DNA of 64,000 nucleotides from Choricystis sp. odSpoLacu1. Taxonomy: Eukaryota > Chlorophyta > Trebouxiophyceae. The notes beneath the pieces are model-generated. The model had not been told where the DNA came from. It worked only from the letters and a program-made list of their open reading frames with translations, and searched no databases. Positions 48,354 to 59,215 of this stretch are shown in pieces (within the stretch, counting starts at the first letter, position 1; every line of letters starts with the position of its first letter). The position numbers were made by a program, and so were the translations under genes. Location of the stretch: positions 248,001 through 312,000 of the forward strand of contig OY253660.1 in NCBI GenBank assembly GCA_958009055.1, written 5' to 3'.

Positions 48354-50123
48354 ATGGTGCCGCCCCCCGCCCTCAAACGGGCGGCCGACGGCACCGTCAA
48401 GCTGACGGCCTTCTTCAAGCCAATTGCTGCTAATCAGGTGGAGGTGGCAGCGCCTGACGAGAGCGTCGCAAAGGCGGGGGACGCGTCCGGACCGACGGTC
48501 CAATGCGTGCCAGCGGTTGGCGACCCGCCGCCACCTCAGCAGGCGGCCGCGGCGGCAGTGGCAGCTTCTCAAGATAACCGAGCCGCGACGGAAGCATCGC
48601 CGCCACCGGTGGCTCCGGTCGCCGCAACCGGGTCCCCTCACGCTTCACCCCCACCTCTACCACCCCCTCTGCCGCCTCCCTCCACCTCCTCCTCCCCCGA
48701 CGAGAATGATTACGAGGCGGCCCGTGATGCCCGCGTCCGGCGCAACGCGGCCATGATGGCTTCTCTCGGCCTGGCGGACGCTGCGGCCGCGCTGGCTGCT
48801 GCCGGCGGCGCCAAACAACCGCCCAAACGACGGGCGCCGAGGGCGCCCAGGGTGCGGGCTCCTCCCCCCCCCGACGGCGAGCGGCGGCGGTCGTTGAGGA
48901 GCAGGGGCGGGGGTGGGGGGGCGGTCGACAGCGGCGCCGCCACGGCGCCGCGGTCGCCGTCGCCTCCCCCCATCGACTATGACGATGACACTGTGCTGCG
49001 CTATGTCATGGCTGACGGGGGGGGTGGCGGTGCCACCGCCACCATCGATCGTGTCGCCTCGTTCCGCAGGGCGCCCCGCGCGCTCGCGGCGCCCACCCTC
49101 CTCCGAGCCTACTCCATCGCGTCCCGCGGCTCCCTGCTGGCCGCGGGCGGCAAGGACGGCGTTGTCGCGGTGTGGGGCGTGGCGGGAGGCGTGGTGGGCG
49201 GCGGCGGCGACAGCGATGACGACGTTTCTCCTCTGGCAGCGGCCAAGCTGCACCGCTCCTGGGTGGCCGACGTGGCCCTGGTCCCGTCGGCCACTTCCAC
49301 CGTGCCCCTCCTCCTCACCGCCTCCAACGATGGCACCGTGGCGGCGTGGGACTTGGCCGCCTGCGCGGGCGGCGGCGGCGGCCGCGCCGCGCGCGCGGGC
49401 CCGCCGCGCGAAGCCGGGCGCGACGACGCCCCCCACGCCGGTGCCGGCCTGTTTTCGCTGGACGCGGCGGTCGACGGCGCCACCGTGCGCGTGGCTACCG
49501 CCGCCAAGGACGGCAGCGTGGTGTTGAGCGAGGTGCGTGGTGACGCGTCCACCACCCTCCTCACCCGCCTCACCGCCATCGACGACGCTCACGCCGGCGT
49601 CGCCAAGTGTGTGCGGTGGAGGCGGTCGTTGCCTGGGGGTGGAGACGGGGACGCCCTCATCGCTGCGTCGGCAGGCAACGACGGTGCCGTGCGAGTGTGG
49701 GACGCGCGGTCAGGCGCCACCCCTGTCGCCACCATCGACGCCGCCACCGGCGCCGTGCACGTGGTGCGGTGGCGCCCGGGCTGCATCCACACCCTGCTGG
49801 CAGCGGGGGGCGGCCCCGACACTCCGTTGTTCGATTTGAGGGGTGGCACCTCGGCCCCGTCCGCCACGCTGCGCGCCCCCCCGGGCGCGGGGCGTGGGTC
49901 CGCCATCTACCAACCCACGTTTGTGGGCGCTTCCGGAGATGCGGTCGCCATCGGCCTGCCCCGCCGCAGCGTGCTGAGCGTGCACGACGCTGCGACTGGT
50001 GCCCCCCGCTCGCGTGGCGATGCGGGGCACGACGTGTCCACCCTGGCCCCCGGCCCCGGTGGCGCCCTGCTGGCGGTGGGCAGTCGGCGGCTGCACGTGT
50101 TGGAGCCGGTGGGCGTGGAGTGA
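48354..50123 (+). CDS. CMR1: CMR1/WDR76-type WD40 DNA-damage protein
   Basis: WD-repeat protein that binds damaged or replicating DNA and associates with protein-quality and replication factors. Single exon, 589 residues. A disordered N-terminus begins LKRAADGTVKLTAFFKP, a PIP-box-like motif (LTAFF, with Thr where the consensus has Gln). The family signature EAARDARVRRNAAMMASLGL follows (yeast/human: YE..R..NI.RN...L..L). WD40 propeller: LHRSWVADVALVP, LLLTASNDGTVAAWDL, GAGLFSLD, VATAAKDGSVVLSEVR, CVRWR and SAGNDGAVRVWDARSG. Acidic residues and Pro runs fill the linker. Role in genome maintenance is inferred from the family. Confidence 0.8.
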   Translation: MVPPPALKRAADGTVKLTAFFKPIAANQVEVAAPDESVAKAGDASGPTVQCVPAVGDPPPPQQAAAAAVAASQDNRAATEASPPPVAPVAATGSPHASPPPLPPPLPPPSTSSSPDENDYEAARDARVRRNAAMMASLGLADAAAALAAAGGAKQPPKRRAPRAPRVRAPPPPDGERRRSLRSRGGGGGAVDSGAATAPRSPSPPPIDYDDDTVLRYVMADGGGGGATATIDRVASFRRAPRALAAPTLLRAYSIASRGSLLAAGGKDGVVAVWGVAGGVVGGGGDSDDDVSPLAAAKLHRSWVADVALVPSATSTVPLLLTASNDGTVAAWDLAACAGGGGGRAARAGPPREAGRDDAPHAGAGLFSLDAAVDGATVRVATAAKDGSVVLSEVRGDASTTLLTRLTAIDDAHAGVAKCVRWRRSLPGGGDGDALIAASAGNDGAVRVWDARSGATPVATIDAATGAVHVVRWRPGCIHTLLAAGGGPDTPLFDLRGGTSAPSATLRAPPGAGRGSAIYQPTFVGASGDAVAIGLPRRSVLSVHDAATGAPRSRGDAGHDVSTLAPGPGGALLAVGSRRLHVLEPVGVE

Positions 50124-50221
50124 CTGCACTGGGGGACTGCAAACAGGCACTGCTCCCTGAAAACGAAAAACAAACATGAGCAACGCACGCTGACACTCTC
50201 TCTCTCCCTCTCTCCCCCTCT

Positions 50222-51217
50222 CTACAAGTGCTGCAGCGAGTGGTGCTCCAGCACAGCCGGCAACGCCTCCGCCAGCGCGGCCGTGACTGGGCCTGGCACA
50301 CCCCCAAACTCGGCGCGCCAGCCTGGGCCGGAGACGGCGGCCAGTGGGCGCACGCCCACCACAGCACTCGTCACAAACGCTTCACTCCAGTCAGCCACGC
50401 GGGCCGGGTCGGGAGGGGCCTGGCGCACAGCCACCCCCACCCTGTCAGCCGCCGCCAGCACGGCGCGGCGGGCGACGCCGTCGAGCACGCCGTCCCGTGG
50501 GGCTGCGGTCACGAGGGTCGCGCCCTCCCCCCGCCCCTCCACCACAAACACGTTGGTCACCAGCCCCTCCAGCAGCCTGCCCGCACCATCCGCCAGCATG
50601 CCTTCAGTGGCGCCCGCAGCGGGGAGGGCGGCCTCCAGCGGGGCGCGGGCGGCGATCCAGGCCGAGTCTTTTGCGTCGGGGGCGCGGCGCGGGCCACCCA
50701 CGACAGCAGCGATTGCCGGTGCAGGCGGAGGCGCGTCCCCGTCAGGCGACCACGCGTACGCCAGCACGTCGACGGGGGGCAGCACATCGAGCGTGGGCGA
50801 GGCGGGAGAGGGGGTGGTGGTGCCACTTTTCGTCGGTTCGTGCAGCAACACCGCCGCAAACACGGGCGCCCCCTGCGTGTCGCCCAACCCCGCCACCGCT
50901 GCCCGCAGGGTGGGCAGCACGGCGTCCGCCACCAGGGTGGGCAGCGGCAGCGGCACGGAAGGCTCCCGCGACGCGTGCCACTGTGCAAACGAGGGCAGTG
51001 GTGTGGAGGCGCCGTCCTCCCCGTCCCGCGCCAGCACCACCAGCGAGTGCGCCAATCTCTCCGCGTGCGCCTGCCAGTAGGGCACCCCGCGTGGGGGCGG
51101 GGTGATGGACAGCACAGTGTAGGGACCGCGCGGCGCGGAGGCGAGCGCGGCCCGCGCGCTGGTGGGGGGCGGGGCCGATGTTTCGAGGACGCCGTTGATG
51201 GCCAGGGCGGCCCGCAT
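50222..51217 (-). CDS. Class IV PLP aminotransferase-like protein
   Basis: Single exon, 331 residues. Fold type IV (branched-chain aminotransferase, D-amino-acid aminotransferase and aminodeoxychorismate lyase family). PLP-lysine region RRAPDAKDSAWIAARAPLEA, then GMLADGAGRLLEGLVTNVFV (family: lL.d..G.l.EG..sNvF.V), TAAPRDGVLDGVARRAVLAA, and WSEAFVTSAVVGVRPLAAVS. Closest in pattern to the plant D-aminoacid-aminotransferase-like branch whose substrate is uncertain. Divergent from MMSDH, 130 bp. Confidence 0.75.
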   Translation of the reverse strand: MRAALAINGVLETSAPPPTSARAALASAPRGPYTVLSITPPPRGVPYWQAHAERLAHSLVVLARDGEDGASTPLPSFAQWHASREPSVPLPLPTLVADAVLPTLRAAVAGLGDTQGAPVFAAVLLHEPTKSGTTTPSPASPTLDVLPPVDVLAYAWSPDGDAPPPAPAIAAVVGGPRRAPDAKDSAWIAARAPLEAALPAAGATEGMLADGAGRLLEGLVTNVFVVEGRGEGATLVTAAPRDGVLDGVARRAVLAAADRVGVAVRQAPPDPARVADWSEAFVTSAVVGVRPLAAVSGPGWRAEFGGVPGPVTAALAEALPAVLEHHSLQHL

Positions 51218-51347
51218 GTTGACGTGACGGTGCGGGCTCCGCTCCGCGTTTTTTCGGCCGCAACTAAAACGAAAAAAAAAAAACAGATGGCCCCACACAT
51301 TCGCAAGAGTTTTTCCCGCGTTCGCGCCCCCTTCCCCCACACAAACC
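51218..51347. promoter_or_regulatory. Divergent promoter, class IV aminotransferase / MMSDH
   Basis: 130 bp between opposed ATGs, with an A12 run near 51270. Both products may act in amino-acid catabolism, which fits shared control (inference). Confidence 0.45.
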
Positions 51348-53181
51348 ATGCTCACCCTGGCGCGCGCCGCGCGCCGCTCGGCAGCGCTGGCGCGAGCCAT
51401 GTCGACAGCGGTGGGTTGGTGCGGATAGAGGGAGGGGGTGGAGAGGGAGAGAGGGGGAAAGCACAAACAACACCCCGACACGCGTGAACCCGCCTCTGAC
51501 TCGGCACCCCACACACCCTCCCCACACCCAGCCCGCCGTCCCCCTGCTCATCGACGGCGCCTTCCGCCAGTCCACCAGCTCCGACTTCATCGATGTGCAC
51601 GACCCGTCCACTGGGACCGTCGTCGCGCGCACGCCGAGGTGCACGCCTGCAGAATTCAACGAGGCTGTCGCCTCCGCCCAGCGCGCCTTCCCCGCGTGGC
51701 GGGACACGCCCCTGCCCACCCGCCAGCGCGTCATGCTCAAGCTTCAAGCCTTGATCCGGTCCCACGAAGACGATCTGGCGGCCGTCATCACGCGGGAGCA
51801 GGGCAAGACGCTGGCCGACGCGCGTGGGGACGTGTTCCGCGGTCTGGAAGTCGTCGAGTACGCCGCCGGCCTGGCCCCCTCCCTCATGGGCGACTACATT
51901 GAGCATGTGGCGGCCGGCATCGACACGTACTCCATGCGCCAGCCGCTGGGCGTGGCGGCGGGCATCTGCCCCTTCAACTTCCCTGCCATGGTGGGACTCT
52001 GGATGTGGCCTCTTGCCGTCACTGCAGGCAATTCATTCGTGCTCAAACCCAGTGAGCGGGTGCCGGGGGCGGCCAACATGCTGGCCGAGCTGGCGCTGGA
52101 GGCGGGCCTGCCCAAGTGAGTGTGTGTGTGGGGGGGGGGGTGGGGGGGGGTGAGTGAAGGCACACACGCACGGAGGAGCAATCCAACCCCACATTTTTCT
52201 CAGCCATCCTCCCTCCCCAACCTCACCACACCATCCACCAGGGGCGTCCTCAACGTCGTGCACGGCAGCCACGAGACCGTCAACGCCATCTGCGACGCTC
52301 CCGAGATCTCGGCTGTTGCCTTTGTGGGGTCCACCCCGGGCGGCCGCCACGTCTACGCGCGCGCCGCGTCGACCGGCAAACGGGTCCAGTGCAACCTGGG
52401 CGCCAAAAACCATGCCGTCATCCTGCCGGACGCCCACCGGGAGGCCACGCTGGCTGCACTCACAGGGGCTGCCTTTGGTGCCGCGGGCCAGCGCTGCATG
52501 GCCATCTCGGCCGCCGTCTTTGTGGGGGGCACCGACCCCTGGATGGACGCCCTGGCCGACCGCGCCCGCGCCCTGGTTGTGGGCCCTGGCGCGGCCCCGG
52601 GCGTCGACGTTGGCCCCATGATTTCGCGCGACGCTCGCGACCGCGCGCGCGCCATCGTCTCCGACGCTGAAGCCCGCGGCACCGCCCGAGTGCTGGTGGA
52701 TGGGCGCCGCACGACCGTGCCCGGCTACGAGGGCGGCAATTTTTTTGGGCCGACACTCATCAAGCTGGAGGGGGAGGAGGCGACAGCCTCCCCAGCCTAC
52801 ACCGAAGAAATCTTTGCCCCCGCCCTCGTCTGCCTGGACGCCCCCACCCTGGACGCCGCCCTCGCCATCGTCAACGCCAACCCCAGCGGCAACGGCACCG
52901 CCATTTTTACGCGCAGCGGGGCGGCGGCCAAAAAGTTTGCGTCGACCGTCGATGTCGGCATGGTGGGCATCAACGTCCCTATCCCCGTCCCCCTGCCCTT
53001 CTTCTCGTTCACGGGGTGGAGGGGGTCGTTCGCGGGCGACCTGCACATGTACGGCAAGGCGGGCGTCGATTTTTTTACGCGGCCCAAGACGGTGACCGCC
53101 GCGTGGCGCGCGGCGGACGATGACCCGGGGGCGGTGGCGCCGGGGTTGCACGGCGTGGGGGCGGCAGCGCCCAAGGCGTGA
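51348..53181 (+). CDS. ALDH6: Methylmalonate-semialdehyde dehydrogenase (ALDH6), mitochondrial
   Basis: CoA-acylating dehydrogenase of valine and pyrimidine catabolism. Exons 51348-51410, 51532-52115 and 52242-53181, 528 residues. Exon 1 encodes an amphipathic presequence, MLTLARAARRSAALARAMST. Family markers: LLIDGAFRQSTS, ARTPRCTPAEFNEAVASA, REQGKTLADARGDVFRGLE (CoA-type ALDH6), GVAAGICPFNFPAMVGLWMW and the catalytic Cys in AAGQRCMAIS. Also AYTEEIFAPALVC and the C-terminal IPVPLPFFSFTGWRGSFAGD. Confidence 0.96.
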
Positions 53182-53241
53182 GAGTGAGAGAGTCAGAGGG
53201 GTGGATTTTTGTGTGAGAGTGCTGAGACAGAGAGCAAAAAA

Positions 53242-55314
53242 TCACAACCTCCCCTCCACAGCCGCCACACACCACGCCGCCGCCTGGGCGTCCAGGTCGC
53301 GCCCCGCCTCTCCACCGGGGGTCACGTGCCACCCGCCCGGGCACACGTGGCACACGACGGGCGCCCCTCCCCGGCCCCGGGCCGACCGCAGGGCGGCAGA
53401 CCAGCGCGCAGCAGTGTGTGCAGGCGCGCGCGGCGTCGTGCCGCGACACTTGAATGAGCACGGGAGGGCCCCTGCACGCGGCCGCGGCGGCTTGTGCAGA
53501 CGGCTGGGCCAGCATGTGCAGCGGGCTGACGGCCGCCAGAGACAAGAGTGGCGCCCCACTGGGCGCAAACTCGCCATCTTCGCCGGCGGATAACGCATCT
53601 TGCTCCGTCAAATCGACGCACGGCGCCTTCAGCACGGCCGCCGCGACGTCGCCTGGTCGGTGCGCGATCAAGGCGCCAACCAGCAGAGCGCCTGCAGACT
53701 CGGTGACCAGGGCGACGCGGCCGCCAGAGGCAGCAACCGCCCAGTCAAGGACAGAGTGAGCGTCGGCCAGCGCGGCCCCGCGCCGCTCTCCGCGCCCGGC
53801 AGCATGCCACGCACGCCCCCGCTCGCCACCTCCGCGCACAGAAGCGTAGGCCAGGGACCAGCCGTGGTGGGTGGCCATAGCCAGGTGGGTGGGGTGAAAG
53901 TCTGGGTCGGCAAAAGGGGCGCCATAAGCGCCGTAGAGTGTTAAAAGCATCGGAGCCTGCCGATCTCGACCCCCCCCGCCCTTCACCACCCACACCGTGA
54001 CGTCGTCTCCAATGGTCACGGTGGACACGGTCAGCCCCTCAGTCGACACGGCAGCCGCCACCGCGTCAGCTGCAGCCTGGGCGGCGCGCGCGCGCGCGGG
54101 ACGAGGGTGACGCGGCCGGTCGACAAACACACATCCGCCGGCGTGTCGGGGTGCAGCGGGCTGGCCAGCACGACGCGGGCGGTGGGGGCTGCTGGGTCTG
54201 CGTTGGCTCCACCCCGCATTACGGTGGCCCACTCAGGCAGCTGCACTTTGTGCGTGGGCGGGGGGTTGGAGGCGCCGGGGAGAGGCGGTGCGACGAGCGT
54301 CGCACGTGGCGCGCCTGTCTCGTGCCGCTCGTACGCCAGCACGCCCCCATCAAACACGTCGACGTCAGTGATGGCGACTCCGGGGCGGTGGCGGGGCAGC
54401 AAGGGGCGCCAGGAGGAGGGCGACATGGCGTTTCCGAGAGAGGCAACCGTGTATTCGTGCCCCGGCCCGCCATCGCTGTCTGCGTCGCCGCCCACTGGGG
54501 CGTTGGTCAGGGCGATCAACCCGCCCGCGGGCGCCCAGTGCTCAATGAATGTTTCCAGGCCGGGAGAGGCGGGCGATATGAGCGTCGGTGTCGGCGTGTG
54601 GCGCGTCACCGCGCGCACTGCTGCAGCGGCGGGCGCGGCCGACGTCAGCACGACAGCGGCGCCGTCCTTGGATGCACCAGCCACCAGGGTGAAAAATGGG
54701 TCGGGCTCTTCATACAGCAAAGCTGCATTGTCTCCGCGCTCGTCCGCCACGTGGGCGGTCGCGGGACGGCCGTGCGGGTCGCAGGAAACAAACACAAGGT
54801 CGGCTGGCGAGCCGGATCGACGCCACCAGTCGACCGACGCGACGCCAGGGAGTGTGGCCACGACCTCCTGGTCGGCCACCCTCACGATCGCTGCCACGTG
54901 GGCGTCGCCCCCCGTATCTGCCACCACCGCAACAGTGGACCCGCAGGGGGAGGGGCGCACGCACGAGAGCGACTCGGCGCGCAGCGCGGCCGCGACGGCG
55001 CCGCCGTCGAGGAGCATAGTTTCTGCACCACCCGCCGCTGGGCGGCGCAGCAGCAGGGGCGACCCCCCCCGCTCGCACCGCGTGTACAGCAGCCAGCCGC
55101 CCGGCGCTCGCTCGGGCGGGGCCTCGTCAATGGAGGGTGTGAACGCGTCGGCTGCGGCCGCGAGCGCAGTTGAGAGCCGCGTGAGGGGGGCCAGGGCGGC
55201 CGACGCGGCGCGCGCCTCGGACGCCAGCACTGCGTCTGCATGCGGAAGGCTGGCCAGGAGACGGCACAGCGCGACCGCAGCGTGTCGGGTGGCCGACACG
55301 AGGGCGCGCGACAT
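53242..55314 (-). CDS. Prolyl oligopeptidase-family (S9) serine peptidase, two frame breaks
   Basis: Oligopeptidase B/POP-like: an N-terminal seven-blade propeller (from ATG 55314) and a C-terminal alpha/beta-hydrolase domain. Hydrolase landmarks: MLLTLYGAYGAPFADPDFHP, YASVRGGGERGRAWHAAGR (POP: R GGGE G..WH.aG), LVTESAGALLVGAL (nucleophile Ser; usual GGSaGG is ESAGA), LIQVSRHDAAR (Asp) and VCPGGWHVTPGG (His). The frame breaks in (GC)7 at 54084-54098 (one unit too many joins VTLVPRARA to AAQAAADAV) and in (GC)4 at 53424-53432 (one unit too few joins HDAARA to HTAARWSAALR). Mended length about 690 residues, the family size. Location unclear; mitochondrial or plastid leader possible. Confidence 0.8.
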
Positions 55315-55540
55315 GCCGCTGGGAATGCGGGTGTGAGACGACGGTCGAAAAACAGCGAAACACAAAGGCTCAACCTCTCGCTCCCACGCCCTCCGCCCCG
55401 CATGCGTGCGTATTCATTCATACGTAAAGTGATGTCAAATATAATGTTTTACAGCGCTTCTGCAGAGAGCGGGGCATTCCCCCTGTCTCATGTACACTAG
55501 TCATCTCAAACCTGCGCGGGTGTGCTAAACCTTCCCCCCC

Positions 55541-57309
55541 TCATCCTCTGCCCGTCACCTTACCCCGCGCCGCGTCCCCGCCCTCGCACAACGCCCCACT
55601 GTCCAGGGAGCGCCGGTCGGGCTGCACGGGGGACCGTCTCTCTCCGCCCCGGCCGTGCCCGTTGGTGGCAACCACAAGAGCGTCGGCCGACGCAGCGTCC
55701 ACCGCGCGCTTGTCACGGGGGTACGTCCAGTGCGCCCCACTGTACGTCAACACACACGCCGCCCACGGAATGACAGTCATCAACAGCAGGGCGCGGGACA
55801 GGGCTTCCGCCTTGGGCAAGTCGATCGCGGGGTCCCCCGTCGCGGCGGCCTCATCGGAGAAGCCAAACAGCTTCATGGACAGCAGGGACACGACGGGGCC
55901 GCCCGCCAGGGAGGCCACCGCCATCTCAAAGGAGCGGTCAAAGGCGTAGACAATGTTGCGGTGGGAGGCGGGCACGATTTCAGCGAAAATCGGGTTGTTG
56001 CAGGCCGGGGCGGGCCACGAATTCAGCAACCCATTCGCCACCGACACCGCCACGTAGGCGCCCACAGCAGCGGGCGCGTTCGCACGCGGCAGGCCGCGCA
56101 GGGTGACGGCCGTCAGGACGGCCCCCATGGCGACGGAGACTTGGGACGTCAGAATCCGGCCGTGCCGCGGCGACCAGCGCGCGGCCGCATCGCCCGCCCA
56201 CCCGCCCACCAGGCCACCCCCCGCTTGAGCGCCCATGAAGGAGGAGACTGCCACAGAAGCCCAGGCGTTGGAGATTTGGAGGAGTTGGAAGTAGAGGGTT
56301 TGGAAAGACAGAGCCATCATGGGGATGTTGCCCACGATGCCTTGAGCGACAATGATCAAAAAGGTGGGGGTGCGCAGGACGGCGATGAGGTCCTTCCAAA
56401 ACGAGTCGGAGCCGTCGGCAGCGTGGCCGGGAGCAGGCGCCAGGCGCAGCGAGCCGCGGGACGCGGCGCGCGGATCAGCAGACAGCGCCAGGTTCAGCAA
56501 CCCGATCGCAAACGCCACCACGCCCAGCAGCAGCATGGCGAAGCGCCACCCATCCCACCCAAAGGGGCGGGACGCGCCCACGTTGGTGGCGTACAGGCCA
56601 CCCAGGGCGGCGCCGAGAGCCGACGACATTTGCAGCGTGCCAAACGCTTTGCCGCGGTGGGCCTCGGTGTATAGGTCGGCGGTCAACGACTGCACGTTGG
56701 GGATGACGAGGCAGAGGCCGAGGCCGGTGACGGCCCAGGCGACGATGCCTTGCGCCAGCGTCGTGGAGAACGCAAACCCAAACATCGTGGCCCCCCACAC
56801 AAAGCACCCCAGCGAGATGACGGCCACCCGGTTGAAGACGTGGCCCAAGTAGCCGCCCAGGGGGGATAAGAGGGCTTGAGTCAGGGCGCGGGCCATCGAT
56901 AAATAGGAGAGTTGGAGGAGGTTGGCGCCAAACGAGGCGGCCACGAATGAGTAGACCGCGGGCAGGACCACCTCGTCCGTGCGTTCGAACGCCATGGCCA
57001 GGTTGGCGACGGCCATGGTGGCGGTGCGGCGGCGCGGGGTGGAGGGACTGGGGAGTGGGGGTGGGCAGGGTGCGTGCCATGGTGGGAAGCGCGGTTTTGA
57101 TAGGGCCTTTAATTCAATCCCCCTCTCTCCCAAACCTCCTCCTCTCACCTCGAACCCCGCGTCGGCGACAGCGCCGTCCCATCCGCACTGCCGTCGGGCG
57201 TCAGCGGGGGCAGCCCCGTGCATAGCGGAATGGCGGACAGGCCCGCCCGGGAGAGGGGGGGCAAGTCATCCAGGTCTCGGTCGCCGGGGGGGGCGGGGCC
57301 CGCCCTCAT
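55541..57309 (-). CDS. Major facilitator superfamily carrier, plant UNE2/At4g36790-like
   Basis: Exons 57309-57149 and 57047-55541, 555 residues, 12 predicted helices. Signature: TMAVANLAMAFERTDEVVLP, then AVYSFVAASFGANLLQLSYL; the R-D/E-D/E-x-L-P motif after helix 1 is typical of this spinster-related plant clade. Further: GGYLGHVFNRVAVISLGCFV (GxLaD.hnR loop), IPNVQSLTADLYTEAHRGKA (helix 4-5 region). Central loop Ser/Gly-rich. A good GTAAGG donor lies just before the stop, so a few C-terminal residues could change by splicing. Substrate unknown. Start ATG follows the acidic segment DRDLDDLPPL. Confidence 0.85.
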
Positions 57310-57478
57310 CTCGACCTCGTAGCGGCGCGGCACGGTGGCGGGGGATCGCGGGGAGAGGGAGAGGGAGGGGGCAGAGGGTTTGTGGACGCGGCGTCCAGAC
57401 AAAAACCAATTTATTTCTCGCTGCCAGCAGGGGTGTGGGTGGCGTTGCTAGCACGACGCTTGGTCTCTCTCTCCTCCC

Positions 57479-59035
57479 TCACCGCAGCACACACCTCAAA
57501 CTCGCAAACAGCAGCCCCAGCGCCGCCTCCCTCTGCTCCGGCGTCAGCTCGGCGTAGGTGGGCGTGGCTGAGACGCTGCCGCTTCCGCCGCCCCCCCCAC
57601 CACCACCACCCCCTCCACTCCGCACGTCCCTCAACGCCGCGACAACAAACGACGCCGCCTCCCGCCTCACCCGCGCCGCCGCCTTGCCCGCCCGCCGCAT
57701 CCGGGTCACTTCCTTGCGTGCCGCTCGGACCGCCCGGGTCGCGGCGTGCAGGCGGCCTGCCGCGGCAGCACGTGCGGCCGCGGCCGCGGCCGCCGCGCGC
57801 TCCGTGTCGGCCGCACGCGCGTGCCGCTCGACCGCCAGCGCGGCTCGAGCTGCGGCCGCGTCAGAGGTGGCGGTGGTAGCTTTGCGCATCTGTGGTGGGG
57901 GTGGGGAGGGGTGGGAGGTGGGGGCAGGTGTGCAGGCAGGTGTAGTGTTGGCGGTTGGGAAACAACGAGGAAGGAAAAATAAGATGTGGAGTGGGTGTGA
58001 CCTCACATTTGGTTCGACCCTCCCCCTTCCCCCTACTCACCGCCTCCGCACACTTGGCCGCCGCCGCCACCACCGCTGCCTCCCCCGCCTCCGCCAGCGC
58101 CCTCGCGGCCGCCGTCTCCGCCCGCGCGGCGACCGCGGCGGCGCGCGCCACGTCGGCCGCTGCGACAGCAGCGGCCGCGTCCCTACGCAGCCGGATGTCT
58201 CCCTCCAGGCACACCAGGGAAGCTGCCAGAGCGGCGGACGAGGTGGAGGGGTCGGGGGCGGGGTGGCGTTTGGGGGAGGGTGGGTGGGGGGTGGTCGTCG
58301 TCGCTGCGAACGCCACCACCCCGCTCACTCGCCTGCCGTCCGCCTTGATTGTGGTGGCGCCCGCCGCTTCCTCCTTTTCTCTTCTGGCTTCGCCTCCTCC
58401 ATCACCTCCTCCTCTTTCTTCACCGCCGCCGCCGCCGCCCAGGCGGCGGCCAGGGGGTCGACCAGCGCGTGCGCACGCGCACGCGCGGCGTCGGCGTCCG
58501 CGCGGGCGGCCGCCACGGCGGCCGCGGCGGCGGCCGTGGCGGAGGCCACGCTGGCGGCGGCGGCAGCGCGGGCCTGGTGGTGGTGGGGGGGAAGGGTGTT
58601 GGCGTTGTGTTTGGTCTTGCCTCCCCGCCTCTACCCCTTTTAACCCGCACACGAAAAACTCTCTCTCTCACCTCATCCAGCTCGCCCTCCTGCACCGCCT
58701 CTCGTGCCACTTTGGCAGCCAGCCTCCGCCTCAGAGCGGCCGCCGCGGCCGCGCCCTCGACTGCGGCCACGGCCGCAGCCGCCGCCGCGTCGGCGCCCCG
58801 CCCCACGGCGGCAGACACTGCAGCCCGGGCGTCGTGCAGATCGGAGCGCAGGTTGCGCAGCCTAGGAAAAGGGACGGGTTTTTGGTGGGGTGTTGAGGGA
58901 AACAAGGGGGTGGGTTATTTTTAGCAACCACCCCAAAACACCATCCACCCACACGCCCACTCACTCAGCGGCCACCAGGGCGGGCACCGTTTCGGCAGCC
59001 CCGCTTTTGGGGGGAGGGCGGCGGGTGGAGGACAT
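57479..59035 (-). CDS. Ala-rich coiled-coil protein, unknown
   Basis: Exons 59035-58965, 58861-58672, 58573-58333, 58303-58041 and 57889-57479 give about 391 residues of nearly continuous Ala/Arg/Glu helix (LRNLRSDLHDARAAVSAAVG; LEGDIRLRRDAAAAVAAADV; HARAADTERAAAAAAAARAA). A poly-Gly stretch is followed by YAELTPEQREAALGLLFASL, the only ordered-looking end. That final block faintly recalls C-termini of some basal-body coiled-coil proteins (LT.e.rer.LrlLFak), but I would not assign it. The join between exons 3 and 4 needs either a 29-nt GC...CAG intron, far shorter than any other here, or an indel. Exon coordinates there are uncertain. Confidence 0.5.
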
Positions 59036-59215
59036 GTGTGTGTGTGTGTGTGGCGACTGCGTTTCGCGAGACGAAGAGGGGCGTTTTTTTCGTCAGTGTC
59101 GGCCGTCGCTCACTCTTCGCGGCCCCCATTCACACACCGCGGACGCCTCCCCCCCTCCCTCCCTCCCCCCTCCCTCTCCCCACAACCCCCGCTCGACACA
59201 CTCACACAACCCACA
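59036..59215. promoter_or_regulatory. Divergent promoter, coiled-coil / ABM protein
   Basis: 180 bp between opposed ATGs, with a (GT)n tract next to the coiled-coil ATG and CCCTCC repeats near 59155-59180. Confidence 0.45.
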
